A stretch of DNA of 64,000 bases, from assembly GCA_963832895.1 (NCBI GenBank), contig CAWHVQ010000008.1:340497-404496 (forward strand), read 5' to 3'. This document shows, piece after piece, positions 52,617 to 60,117 of the stretch. The stretch is from JAMXLO01 sp963832895. Its GTDB lineage: Bacteria; Pseudomonadota; Alphaproteobacteria; Acetobacterales; Acetobacteraceae. A program made the translations under genes and the position numbers. The notes under the pieces were generated by a model that was given only the letters and a program-made list of their open reading frames with translations, did not search any database and was not told the DNA's origin. How positions within the stretch are numbered: the first letter of the stretch is position 1; every line of letters begins with the position of its first letter.

Positions 52617-53285
52617 CTACGCCCGCCGGATCTCGAGTATCTGTACATCCGCGAACTCGTAGGGTCCCAGCCGGCTGATGCCGGCACCGGTGAATTTCGC
52701 CCTCACCGCGGCCTTCAACAGCGCTGTCTTCGCTGGAGGCAGCGGCACTGTGGTGGCGAGCACGCCACGCGACACGAGCCCCTGGTCCAGCAGGATCGCC
52801 TTGGTGCGATCCTCGCCGACGAATGCATTGTGGGTGATCAGGGCAACACCGTCGTCAGCCAAATGCATAGCGAGGCCGGCAAGGAACGGATCAAGCAGGT
52901 GCCGTCCATCCACGCCGCCCATGCTCCAGTGTGGCGACCGGTCCGGATCGCTCGGTTCGGTCGCGGCGAAGTGCGGCAGATTCGCCACCACGATATCGAA
53001 GCGCGCCGTGCCTACCGGCTCCCACAGCGAGCCCCGCAGCAGCCTGGCCCGCTCCATCAGGTGCATGGCACGAAGCAGCGTCGCCGTGGAACGCAGCGCC
53101 GCCTGTTCGACATCGACGCCCACCAGCTGCTGCACGCCCAGTTCGCCCAGCGTCGCCAGCAGTACGCCGCTGCCGACGCCCATATCGAGCCCGCTGCCAC
53201 GGCGGTAACTCGGCGAGCCGGCTCGCAAGGCATGCATCAACAGGCCGGTGTAGTCGCTGGGGCGGAATGGGTCGTGCGATGGCAT
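52617..53285 (-). CDS. class I SAM-dependent methyltransferase
   Basis: A 222-residue methyltransferase related to the HemK/RsmC type. The SAM loop is GLDMGVGSGVLLATLGELG, then GVDVEQAALRST, and the N-P-P-Y-like catalytic motif reads NLPHF, so proline 2 and tyrosine are replaced. A target other than glutamine or guanine is therefore possible. It lies between the TAXI protein (4-base gap) and the fused transporter (49-base gap) in the same minus-strand run. Its role in a transport locus is unclear. Confidence 0.83.
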   Translation of the reverse strand: MPSHDPFRPSDYTGLLMHALRAGSPSYRRGSGLDMGVGSGVLLATLGELGVQQLVGVDVEQAALRSTATLLRAMHLMERARLLRGSLWEPVGTARFDIVVANLPHFAATEPSDPDRSPHWSMGGVDGRHLLDPFLAGLAMHLADDGVALITHNAFVGEDRTKAILLDQGLVSRGVLATTVPLPPAKTALLKAAVRAKFTGAGISRLGPYEFADVQILEIRRA

Positions 53286-53289
53286 TGGC

Positions 53290-54390
53290 TCAGCACCTTC
53301 GACTGCGCGGCCATGTCAGGGCGGCGCTGCCAAGCTCGGCGAGATACTGTGAGGCCTGGTACAGCTCGACCAGCACGAATAATGCCAGCGCAATCAGCAG
53401 ATAGCGATCGACGAAGGCTGCGAGCGGCGGCGGCAGGTTGCCGTAAACCCATGGCAGGCCGGAGCGGTAGTATTCCCGCGCCAACGCGTGCACCGGCAGG
53501 TCGACAGCGGCGATGCTGGGATAGACGCCCGCGCTGGTGACCAGAGTCGGACCACGGTGCACCTGTGCCATCGCCTCCAACAACATGTAGATCACGTAGG
53601 GATGCAGCCCCCGTCGCACCGCAACATCGACCGTGCCGGCGAGCATCGCGACGTCGCTGGGTGGTATTCCATCGCCGACGTCGTAGATGCCGCGTGCGAG
53701 CACGATTGGACGCAGCGATGGCAGATGGTTGGCGATGGCCTTTGCCTCGCCGATTGACACCAGACGCACCCCTGACCAACTGGCAAGGTCGCGCACCACC
53801 TGGTTCTCTGGCGCCAACATGAATATGCCCGCGTCGAAATGACCAGCGCGCAGCTCATTCGCCGCATCCGCAAGCTGCATGAAGGTGAACGACGTGTTGT
53901 CGGGTGTGATATCGTACAGTTGCAGCACCCGTACAGCGGCATCGCTCGTGGCGCTATCGGCCGGCGGCATGACGATCTTGCGGCCGCGCAGGTCGGTGAG
54001 CCCGATGCGACGGCCCAGATCGGCGCTGGCGAACACGAACAGCGGCTGCAACTGGACCTCGCCGATGGCGTAGATGCCAGCGTTGGCATAGGCGCTGGCG
54101 TCCTGCGCCTCGAAGCCGATATCGATCCCGCTTGCGGGATTGGCGAGGTCCGGCAGAATCTCCAGTGAGTTGGCCTTGGGCCGGACCTGTAGATCGATGC
54201 CGTGTTTCGCCAGGATCTGGCGATATTGCTGCGCGATCTGATAGAAGCTGCCGCCGGCCGGCCCGGCCTCGATTGTCACATGCGTCGGCGGACGCGACCA
54301 CATGACGCCGACCACAAGGACAATGATAAAACTGCAACAGATCGTCAGCCTGACATGCAGCGGCGCCGCTCGTAATGTCTTGCTGAGCAT
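53290..54390 (-). CDS. TAXI-family TRAP-type solute-binding protein
   Basis: A 366-residue protein with an N-terminal membrane anchor (about 14-32) and a TAXI binding domain: VTIEAGPAGGSFYQIAQQYRQIL (shortened), SGIDIGFEAQD, LTDLRGRKIVMPP and LQLYDITPDN. It has a C-terminal helix (about 328-345, RYLLIALALFVLVEL). TAXI proteins normally serve a TRAP transporter with a fused membrane subunit, but none is encoded here. The membrane ends suggest a tethered receptor. It begins 5 bases after the phosphate-binding-like gene. Confidence 0.87.
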   Translation of the reverse strand: MLSKTLRAAPLHVRLTICCSFIIVLVVGVMWSRPPTHVTIEAGPAGGSFYQIAQQYRQILAKHGIDLQVRPKANSLEILPDLANPASGIDIGFEAQDASAYANAGIYAIGEVQLQPLFVFASADLGRRIGLTDLRGRKIVMPPADSATSDAAVRVLQLYDITPDNTSFTFMQLADAANELRAGHFDAGIFMLAPENQVVRDLASWSGVRLVSIGEAKAIANHLPSLRPIVLARGIYDVGDGIPPSDVAMLAGTVDVAVRRGLHPYVIYMLLEAMAQVHRGPTLVTSAGVYPSIAAVDLPVHALAREYYRSGLPWVYGNLPPPLAAFVDRYLLIALALFVLVELYQASQYLAELGSAALTWPRSRRC

Positions 54391-54395
54391 TGCGG

Positions 54396-55895
54396 CTACT
54401 CGGACTCGCTCGGAACGGCATCCAGCGAGCGTGTCCCGGGTCGCGCGCCGCTACTGGGCGTCACCGTCAGCGAGACCTTCGGCAATGGCAGGAAGTCCAC
54501 CTCCACCTTGCTGACCTCGAATCCATCGACATCGCGCGCGTCCACGATGGAGCGAATGATCCGACGCTGCGTGGCGGCGATCGCGCCCGGCCGTGCCAGC
54601 GAATCATGATAGAGAATGCGTTCAAGGTACAGGTGATCGGCATCGGACGTCTCGCGCGCGATGCCAAACGTCATGACGGCGCCCGGGATGATGCCAATAG
54701 ACGATTGGACATCCGTGATCTGGTATCCGGCGATGTCCATCAGGCTGGTGAAATCCATTGCATTGGTCATGCCGGCCGGCATCGGTTGCCTGGCACCGGC
54801 GAACATGTGCCACGCATCCTGGACCATAGCGCTGAGCCAGCCCATCACCGAGCCGGCGCTGTATGCGTCACCGGTGGCGAGCGCTGCGCGCTGTGCCGTA
54901 CGCTCCTCCGACGGTAGCGGCACAAGCTCAAGCGCCGGCAACGGTCCTTGTGGACCGATGACCGCGTCGCTTTGCGCCTCGGCGAGAATGCGTGCGGCAC
55001 CCGGTGTACCGCGCCTGGCATACAGCCAGTATGAGGTGGAAAATTCATACGTCTCCTGCTCGATCGCCTCCGCACTCGGCGCAACGCCATCCATCGTCAG
55101 GCCGACAAGCTGCCCGCCCGCCTGTGAGAACTCGCGCTGCGACAGCACGCCGACGGTGCCCACCGGAGCCTCCAACAGCGCCTTCACTGATTGCGCGCGG
55201 GGCAACTCGCGCACTCGATCATTGCGCGTGGCCATGCAGCGCGCGGTGCGTTGCTGCGCGTCGAACACCTGCCTCACCGCCGCTTCATCGCGGCACCCAC
55301 CCTGCAGCACCAGCGCGTCGAATGTTGCGCGGCTAGCTTCCCCACGCATCGGCAACTGGAAACGGATGTCCTGCGCTGGCAGCGCAGGATCGACATCCGC
55401 CCAGCGCACCGCGGTGTTGCGGGTGAACTCTGTCTTGAAGGGGACATCGCGAGCAACCGCAAGATAGACCTGGCGGCTGGTCAGGCCGATGAGTTCGCTG
55501 CCGCCGCGCGCGGCGAAAATCAGCGCGCTGCGGCCGAGTTCCACCACCGCAACGTCGACGCCATTCCTGGCGCACTCGGCGACTAGAGCGGCCTGGATGC
55601 GGTCCGTCGCGAGCACGATATCGGGTCCAGTGCCGGCGGCTTCGCGGCAGAAGTCGCGCAGGGCAGGCTGCGGTTCGGCGTAGCGAATGGCAAGCTGACC
55701 AGCGAGACCGGCACGGGTCGCCATGGTGTCGAGCAGGCTGTCGAAGATCGCGCGCCCGCTCGTCGCGACAGTGACGCGGAGCATCGGCCTGTCCTCAGCT
55801 GCAGGCGCAAGGGCACCACCGCACAGGCCAAGAACGAGAACCAGTACAATGAGATGCGCGAACGGCCGCCCACGAGCTGCGCCAGAAAGTCGCAT
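54396..55895 (-). CDS. PstS-like periplasmic phosphate/ligand-binding protein
   Basis: A 499-residue exported protein with a signal peptide (about 1-32). The N-terminal 300 residues follow the PBP-like (PstS) fold: RVTVATSGRAIFDSLLDTMA, GPDIVLATDRI, ALIFAARGGSELIGLTSRQVYLA and FQLPMRGEASRATFDALV (shortened). The C-terminal 200 residues match nothing I recognise (SSIGIIPGAVMTFGIA, FLPLPKVSLTVTPSSGA). PstS's phosphate loop is not obvious, so the ligand may differ. No pstA, pstB or pstC is present. Confidence 0.75.
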   Translation of the reverse strand: MRLSGAARGRPFAHLIVLVLVLGLCGGALAPAAEDRPMLRVTVATSGRAIFDSLLDTMATRAGLAGQLAIRYAEPQPALRDFCREAAGTGPDIVLATDRIQAALVAECARNGVDVAVVELGRSALIFAARGGSELIGLTSRQVYLAVARDVPFKTEFTRNTAVRWADVDPALPAQDIRFQLPMRGEASRATFDALVLQGGCRDEAAVRQVFDAQQRTARCMATRNDRVRELPRAQSVKALLEAPVGTVGVLSQREFSQAGGQLVGLTMDGVAPSAEAIEQETYEFSTSYWLYARRGTPGAARILAEAQSDAVIGPQGPLPALELVPLPSEERTAQRAALATGDAYSAGSVMGWLSAMVQDAWHMFAGARQPMPAGMTNAMDFTSLMDIAGYQITDVQSSIGIIPGAVMTFGIARETSDADHLYLERILYHDSLARPGAIAATQRRIIRSIVDARDVDGFEVSKVEVDFLPLPKVSLTVTPSSGARPGTRSLDAVPSESE

Positions 55896-56002
55896 GGTCG
55901 TGCAATCACCCTGTCAGTGTGTCAAATCGAGATCGCCGAAGTCCGCATGATAAAGCGAGATCGGCATTGCTGCACACGCTGAGCAGTTTGCGCGCGGGAA
56001 TT

Positions 56003-56020
56003 TGCCGCGCCGTTAACGGC
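56003..56020. promoter_or_regulatory. 18-nt palindrome-containing element, copy 1
   Basis: TGCCGCGCCGTTAACGGC lies 108 bases upstream of the PstS-like gene start, in the only gap of the transporter run (55896-56037, 142 bases). An identical copy is at 58339-58356 upstream of dctA. The core GCCGTTAACGGC is a perfect 12-bp palindrome, typical of a dimeric regulator site. Confidence 0.65.
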
Positions 56021-56037
56021 CGATCGGCGGCGAGAGA

Positions 56038-56982
56038 TCAGTCCGGTTGACCGAGCGCCCGATACATCTCCGACAGGTACGGGCTTATAGGGACGCCGAG
56101 CGTCTCACCTGTGGGTAAACGGTCCACCAGCCATCGCGTATAGAGCCGATCGAGCGTCCCCTCGCTCGCCATGCGGGCAAATGACTGCTTGACGAGATCG
56201 GCAAACGCCGGGTCGTTGCGCCGCAACGTGATCGCATACGGTTCGAACGACAGATAGTCGCCCACGATGGCGAAACCGCGGCCGTCGTGGTGTGTGGCAA
56301 TGAAGCCGGCGAGCAGGATGTCGTCCGACGCGAACGCATCCGCCTTCCCGGCCACCAACAAATCGTATGCGGCATCCAGACTCGGCAGTTCCTCCACCGT
56401 CATTGCGGGGGACACTTTGCTGGCCAGACGCTGCATAACCTCGGCGTTGGTCGTGCCGGCGCTGACCGCGACCGTGCGGCCGGCGAGGTCACGATATGAA
56501 CTTACCCGCGCACGACCGCTTCCCTCCAAGGGGACCATCAGCTTGGTTCCGCTCAGAAAGAACACCGGCGAGAAGGCGACCACCGTGGCGCGTTCGGCGT
56601 TGGCCGTGGTCGAGCCGCACTCGAGATCGACTGCACCGGAAACCACCTTCGGCAGCCGCTGATCCGCGGCGACTGGGACGTAAACGATGCGCACGCCGGT
56701 TTGCCAGGCAGGTGCGTCAGCCTCCAGCAGGTCGCGGTTCAATGTGCGTGCCACGTCCTCGGCAATGCCGTGACAGATGTCCAGCGAGAACCCAATCGGC
56801 TGCCCGGCCTTGTTCAGGAACGAGAATGGCAGCGAGCTGTCTCGGTAGCCAAGCAGGATGGTGCCGCGATCATCGATCGTCTTCAGGGTGCCGGAGAGCG
56901 GCGCACCTTCCTCCGCCAGGACGCTGCCGCCGGCCCAGGCCGCGGCAAACGACAGGCAGGCGAGAGCGCGCAGGGCCCTCAT
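56038..56982 (-). CDS. amino-acid-type periplasmic solute-binding protein
   Basis: A 314-residue family 3 binding protein with a signal peptide (MRALRALACLSFAAAWAGGS). ILLGYRDSSLPFSFLNKAGQPIGFSLDIC (shortened), VDLECGSTTAN and TLDRLYTRWLVD are family blocks, as in glutamate/aspartate-binding proteins. The ATG at 56982 overlaps the dctA stop (ATGA). Such binding proteins feed ABC permeases, whereas DctA needs none, so the coupling is odd. It may serve the permease pair at 50.3-52.6 kb. Confidence 0.9.
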   Translation of the reverse strand: MRALRALACLSFAAAWAGGSVLAEEGAPLSGTLKTIDDRGTILLGYRDSSLPFSFLNKAGQPIGFSLDICHGIAEDVARTLNRDLLEADAPAWQTGVRIVYVPVAADQRLPKVVSGAVDLECGSTTANAERATVVAFSPVFFLSGTKLMVPLEGSGRARVSSYRDLAGRTVAVSAGTTNAEVMQRLASKVSPAMTVEELPSLDAAYDLLVAGKADAFASDDILLAGFIATHHDGRGFAIVGDYLSFEPYAITLRRNDPAFADLVKQSFARMASEGTLDRLYTRWLVDRLPTGETLGVPISPYLSEMYRALGQPD

Positions 56983-58250
56983 ACCGGTTCCACTTCCATC
57001 TCCTCGATCATCGCCGCCGTATCGACATCGCTGATCAGTTGCCCCTCCCATTTCGCCACCACAGCCGTCGCCAGTGAATTGCCGATGACGTTGGTGGCCG
57101 ACCGGCCCATGTCGAGGAACGTGTCGATGCCCAGGATCAGCAACAGTCCCTCTTCCGGCAGGTTGAACTGGCTGAGTGTCGCCGCGATCACCACCAGGGA
57201 GGCGCGCGGCACACCGGCGACCCCCTTGCTGGTCAGCATCAGGGTCAGCAGCATCGCGATCTGCGTGCCGAAGGTCAGCGGAATGTCATAGGCCTGCGCG
57301 ATGAACACGCTGGCGAACGTGCAGTACATCATCGTGCCGTCGAGATTGAACGAGTAGCCGAGTGGCAGGACGAAGCTGGAGATGTTGCGCGAGATCGGAA
57401 ATTTCGCCAGTTGCTCCAACATCTTCGGATAGGCGGCTTCGGAACTGGCGGTGGAGAACGCGAGCAGGAACGGCTCGCGCACCAGCAGGATCAGGCGTTT
57501 TACGCTTGGCCCGAGGATCAGGAATCCTACCAGGACCAGTATAATCCACAGGCACAACAGACCGAAGTAGAATTGACCCATGAACTTGGCGTAGTTGACG
57601 AGGATCCCCAGGCCGTTTGTGGAGATCGTCGCGGCCATGGCGCAGAATACCGCCAGCGGAGCCAGCTGCATAACATAGCCGGTCACGCGCAGGATGACGT
57701 GCGACAAGCCCTCGATGCCGTCGAGCAGCAGCTTGGCACGCTCGCCCATGGCGGTGCAGGCCACCCCGAAGAAGATCGAGAACACGACGATCTGCAGGAT
57801 CTCATTGTCCACCAACGGGCGAACCGCCAAATCAGGGAAGACGTGCTTGACGAAGCCGTCGAATGTCATTGCGTGGGCATCGATGCCCGAGCTCACCCCG
57901 CTGACGACTTTGTGGATGCCCAGACCAGGCTGGAACAGGTCCACGAGAAACAGGCCGAGCGCCAGCGAGACCAGCGAGGCGCTGACGAACCACAGCATGG
58001 CCTTGCCGCCGACCCGCCCGACCGCTCCCGCATCAGACATATGGCCGATCCCCACCACCAGGGTGGAGAAGACCAGCGGCCCGATGATCATCTTGATCAG
58101 GCGCAGAAAGATCGTGCTGCCGAACGATACGTAGGTGGCGAACAGCTTCCGGGTGGCAGGATCGGAGTAATGATCGTGGATCAGCCCGCCCGCAGCAATT
58201 CCCAGCACCATCGCCACGATGATGTAGGTTGTCATTCGGCTCGATTTCAT
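56979..58250 (-). CDS. dctA: C4-dicarboxylate/proton symporter, DctA type (DAACS family)
   Basis: A 423-residue secondary transporter for succinate, fumarate, malate or aspartate. The signature LPLGYSFNLDGTMMY and the serine-rich reentrant LLAFSTASSEAAYPKML are present, with TSKGVAGVPRAS and GIDTFLDMGRSATNVIGN in the core. The length is usual. The ATG at 58250 has TGGAGC upstream. It is first in the minus-strand transporter run and is divergent from fliF. A TTGCA repeat cluster upstream could be its operator. Confidence 0.93.
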   Translation of the reverse strand: MKSSRMTTYIIVAMVLGIAAGGLIHDHYSDPATRKLFATYVSFGSTIFLRLIKMIIGPLVFSTLVVGIGHMSDAGAVGRVGGKAMLWFVSASLVSLALGLFLVDLFQPGLGIHKVVSGVSSGIDAHAMTFDGFVKHVFPDLAVRPLVDNEILQIVVFSIFFGVACTAMGERAKLLLDGIEGLSHVILRVTGYVMQLAPLAVFCAMAATISTNGLGILVNYAKFMGQFYFGLLCLWIILVLVGFLILGPSVKRLILLVREPFLLAFSTASSEAAYPKMLEQLAKFPISRNISSFVLPLGYSFNLDGTMMYCTFASVFIAQAYDIPLTFGTQIAMLLTLMLTSKGVAGVPRASLVVIAATLSQFNLPEEGLLLILGIDTFLDMGRSATNVIGNSLATAVVAKWEGQLISDVDTAAMIEEMEVEPV

Positions 58251-58275
58251 CGGTGCTCCATCCATTCGACCGCGT

Positions 58276-58315
58276 GTTGCAGTCATGTTGCAACTCCGGC
58301 AGGAGGTGATGCAAC
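58276..58315. promoter_or_regulatory. repeated GTTGCA/TGCAAC sites upstream of dctA
   Basis: GTTGCA (58276-58281), GTTGCAAC (58287-58294, a perfect palindrome) and TGCAAC (58310-58315) lie 26-65 bases upstream of the dctA ATG. Repeated palindromic half-sites suit an operator, for an unknown regulator. Confidence 0.45.
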
Positions 58316-58338
58316 TGGCCGGCCTACCCGGCACAATC

Positions 58339-58356
58339 TGCCGCGCCGTTAACGGC
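58339..58356. promoter_or_regulatory. 18-nt palindrome-containing element, copy 2
   Basis: TGCCGCGCCGTTAACGGC is identical to 56003-56020. It lies 89 bases upstream of dctA and 110 bases upstream of fliF, so either or both could be controlled. TTAA-N7-GTAA (58349-58363), one mismatch from a CtrA-type TTAA-N7-TTAA box, overlaps it. A weak -24/-12-like GG-N10-GC also overlaps. Confidence 0.6.
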
Positions 58357-58434
58357 AGGGTAAGTGCGACAGATCATTCTCTGATCAACGGCAATAGGCC
58401 GGGTTACTGGCGAATGAGCCAGGGACATGCGATG

Positions 58435-58458
58435 CGCGCCTGGTTCCAGGCGCGGGGG
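58435..58458 (+). promoter_or_regulatory. hairpin overlapping the fliF ribosome site
   Basis: CGCGCCTGG (58435-58443) and CCAGGCGCG (58446-58454) form a 9-bp perfect stem around TT. The GGGGG ribosome site (58454-58458) begins at its 3' edge, 7 bases before the fliF ATG. Folding could restrict ribosome entry. Confidence 0.55.
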
Positions 58459-58465
58459 TGACGAA

Positions 58466-60116
58466 ATGAAAGCCCTTATGGAAGGGCTGCGCGCATTGGG
58501 TCCCGCACGACTCGCTGCGATGGGCGCCGTCGCGCTTGGCATGCTCGGCATGCTCGCGCTGATGGTGCTTCGCGGGGGCACTGAGCCGATGGCGCTGCTC
58601 TACGGTGACCTAGAACTGCGCGACGCGTCGCAGGTTGTGGATCAACTCGCGCGCCGCCACATCCCGTATCGCATCGCCGGCAACGGGAGCCAGGTCATGG
58701 TGCCCGCCGACAGCGTCGCCGAGGCACGGCTGGCGCTGGCCCACGAGGGCCTGCCCGCCGGCGGCTCCATCGGTTACGAGATCTTCGACCGCTCCGACGG
58801 CTTCGCCGCCACCGAGTTTCAGCAGAAGATCAACGAGACTCGCGCGCTGGAGGGCGAGATCGCGCGGACCATTCACGCCATGCGTGGCATCCGCGCCGTG
58901 CGCGTGCATCTTGTTCTGCCGCGCCGCGAGCCATTCGCGCGGGACCGGCAGGACGCGCAGGCCAGTGTGATGCTGACCATGGCCGGCGTGGGGAGGCTGG
59001 ATCACGAAGGTATCCAGGCCATCATTAACCTCGTCGCAGCTGCGGTACCCGGACTGCGGCCGCAGAACATCGCCATCGTTGATTCGCGTGGCGACCTGCT
59101 GGCGCGCGCTGGCGAGCCGGTTGGCCCCGCCGCGACCGCGCTTTCGACCGAGGAGGTCCGGCGCGCGACCGAATTGCAGCTTTCACATGCGGTCGAGGCG
59201 ATGCTGGAGCCCAGTCTGGGCGTCGGCCACGTGCGTGCCGAGGTCGCGGTGCGCATGAGTTTCGACCGGGTGAACCAGACCGAGGAGCACTACGACCCGG
59301 ATGGCCAGGTGACGCGAAGCTCGCAGAATGTCACCAGCAACTCAAAGAGCAGCGAACCCAACGGCACTGTGACGGTGCAGAACAACTTGCCCAACGCCGA
59401 TGCGGGCCGTGAGGCCGCGGGCACGCAGGAGTTCTCGGCAGGAAGAGACCACCAACTACGAGATCAACAAGACGGTGCGCACTCTGATCCGCGAGCAGCC
59501 GCAGATCGATCGCATCAGCCTGGCGGTGATGGTGGATGGCACCGACAGCGTCGGCGCAGATGGCAAGCACGCCTGGCAGCCACGTGCTGCCGAGGAACTG
59601 GATCGCATCACCGGTCTGGTGAAGAGCGCGATCGGCTTTGACGAGAAGCGCGGCGATCACGTCGAGGTGGTGAGCATGCGCTTCACGAGCGAGGATAGTT
59701 CGCCGGTTGCCGACAGCGGGGGACTGTTCGGATTGAACCTGGACAAGGCTGACCTGCTGCGTCTGGCGCAGACCGCTCTGTTCGGCGTGATCGGCGTGCT
59801 CACACTTTTGGTCGTGCTGCGACCTATGGTGCTGCGCATCACCGCGGTTGCACCGGCGGCATTGGCCAGCGGTGGCGCGGCACTGGCCTCGCTCACCGGT
59901 CCAGCCGGTGCTGCATTGCAGGCATTGCAGCCGGCGGCGGCGGCAGGCGCCGCCGGCACTCTGCCGCTGCTTGAGGACGAGAGCATGGTGAATATCGCGC
60001 AAATCGAGGGCCAGATGCGTGCCTCCTCGTTGCGGCGCATCGGCGCGCTGGTCGAGAAGCATCCGGACGAGACGTTGTCGATCGTGCGCGGCTGGATGGT
60101 GCAGGAGAACAATTAG
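58466..60116 (+). pseudogene. fliF: flagellar MS-ring protein FliF, frameshift
   Basis: The N-terminal part is FliF: a membrane helix at about 15-40, then LYGDLELRDASQVVDQL, IGYEIFDRSDGFAATEFQQ and RALEGEIARTIHAMRGI. At AGTQE the frame breaks. Deleting one T of the pair 59432-59433 restores SRQEETTNYEINKTVR and continues through a second membrane helix and a C-terminal tail ending RGWMVQENN, which in FliF binds FliG. The repaired length is 549 residues. FliF is essential for a flagellum, so the shift may be an assembly error. Confidence 0.9.
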
Positions 60117-60117
60117 G

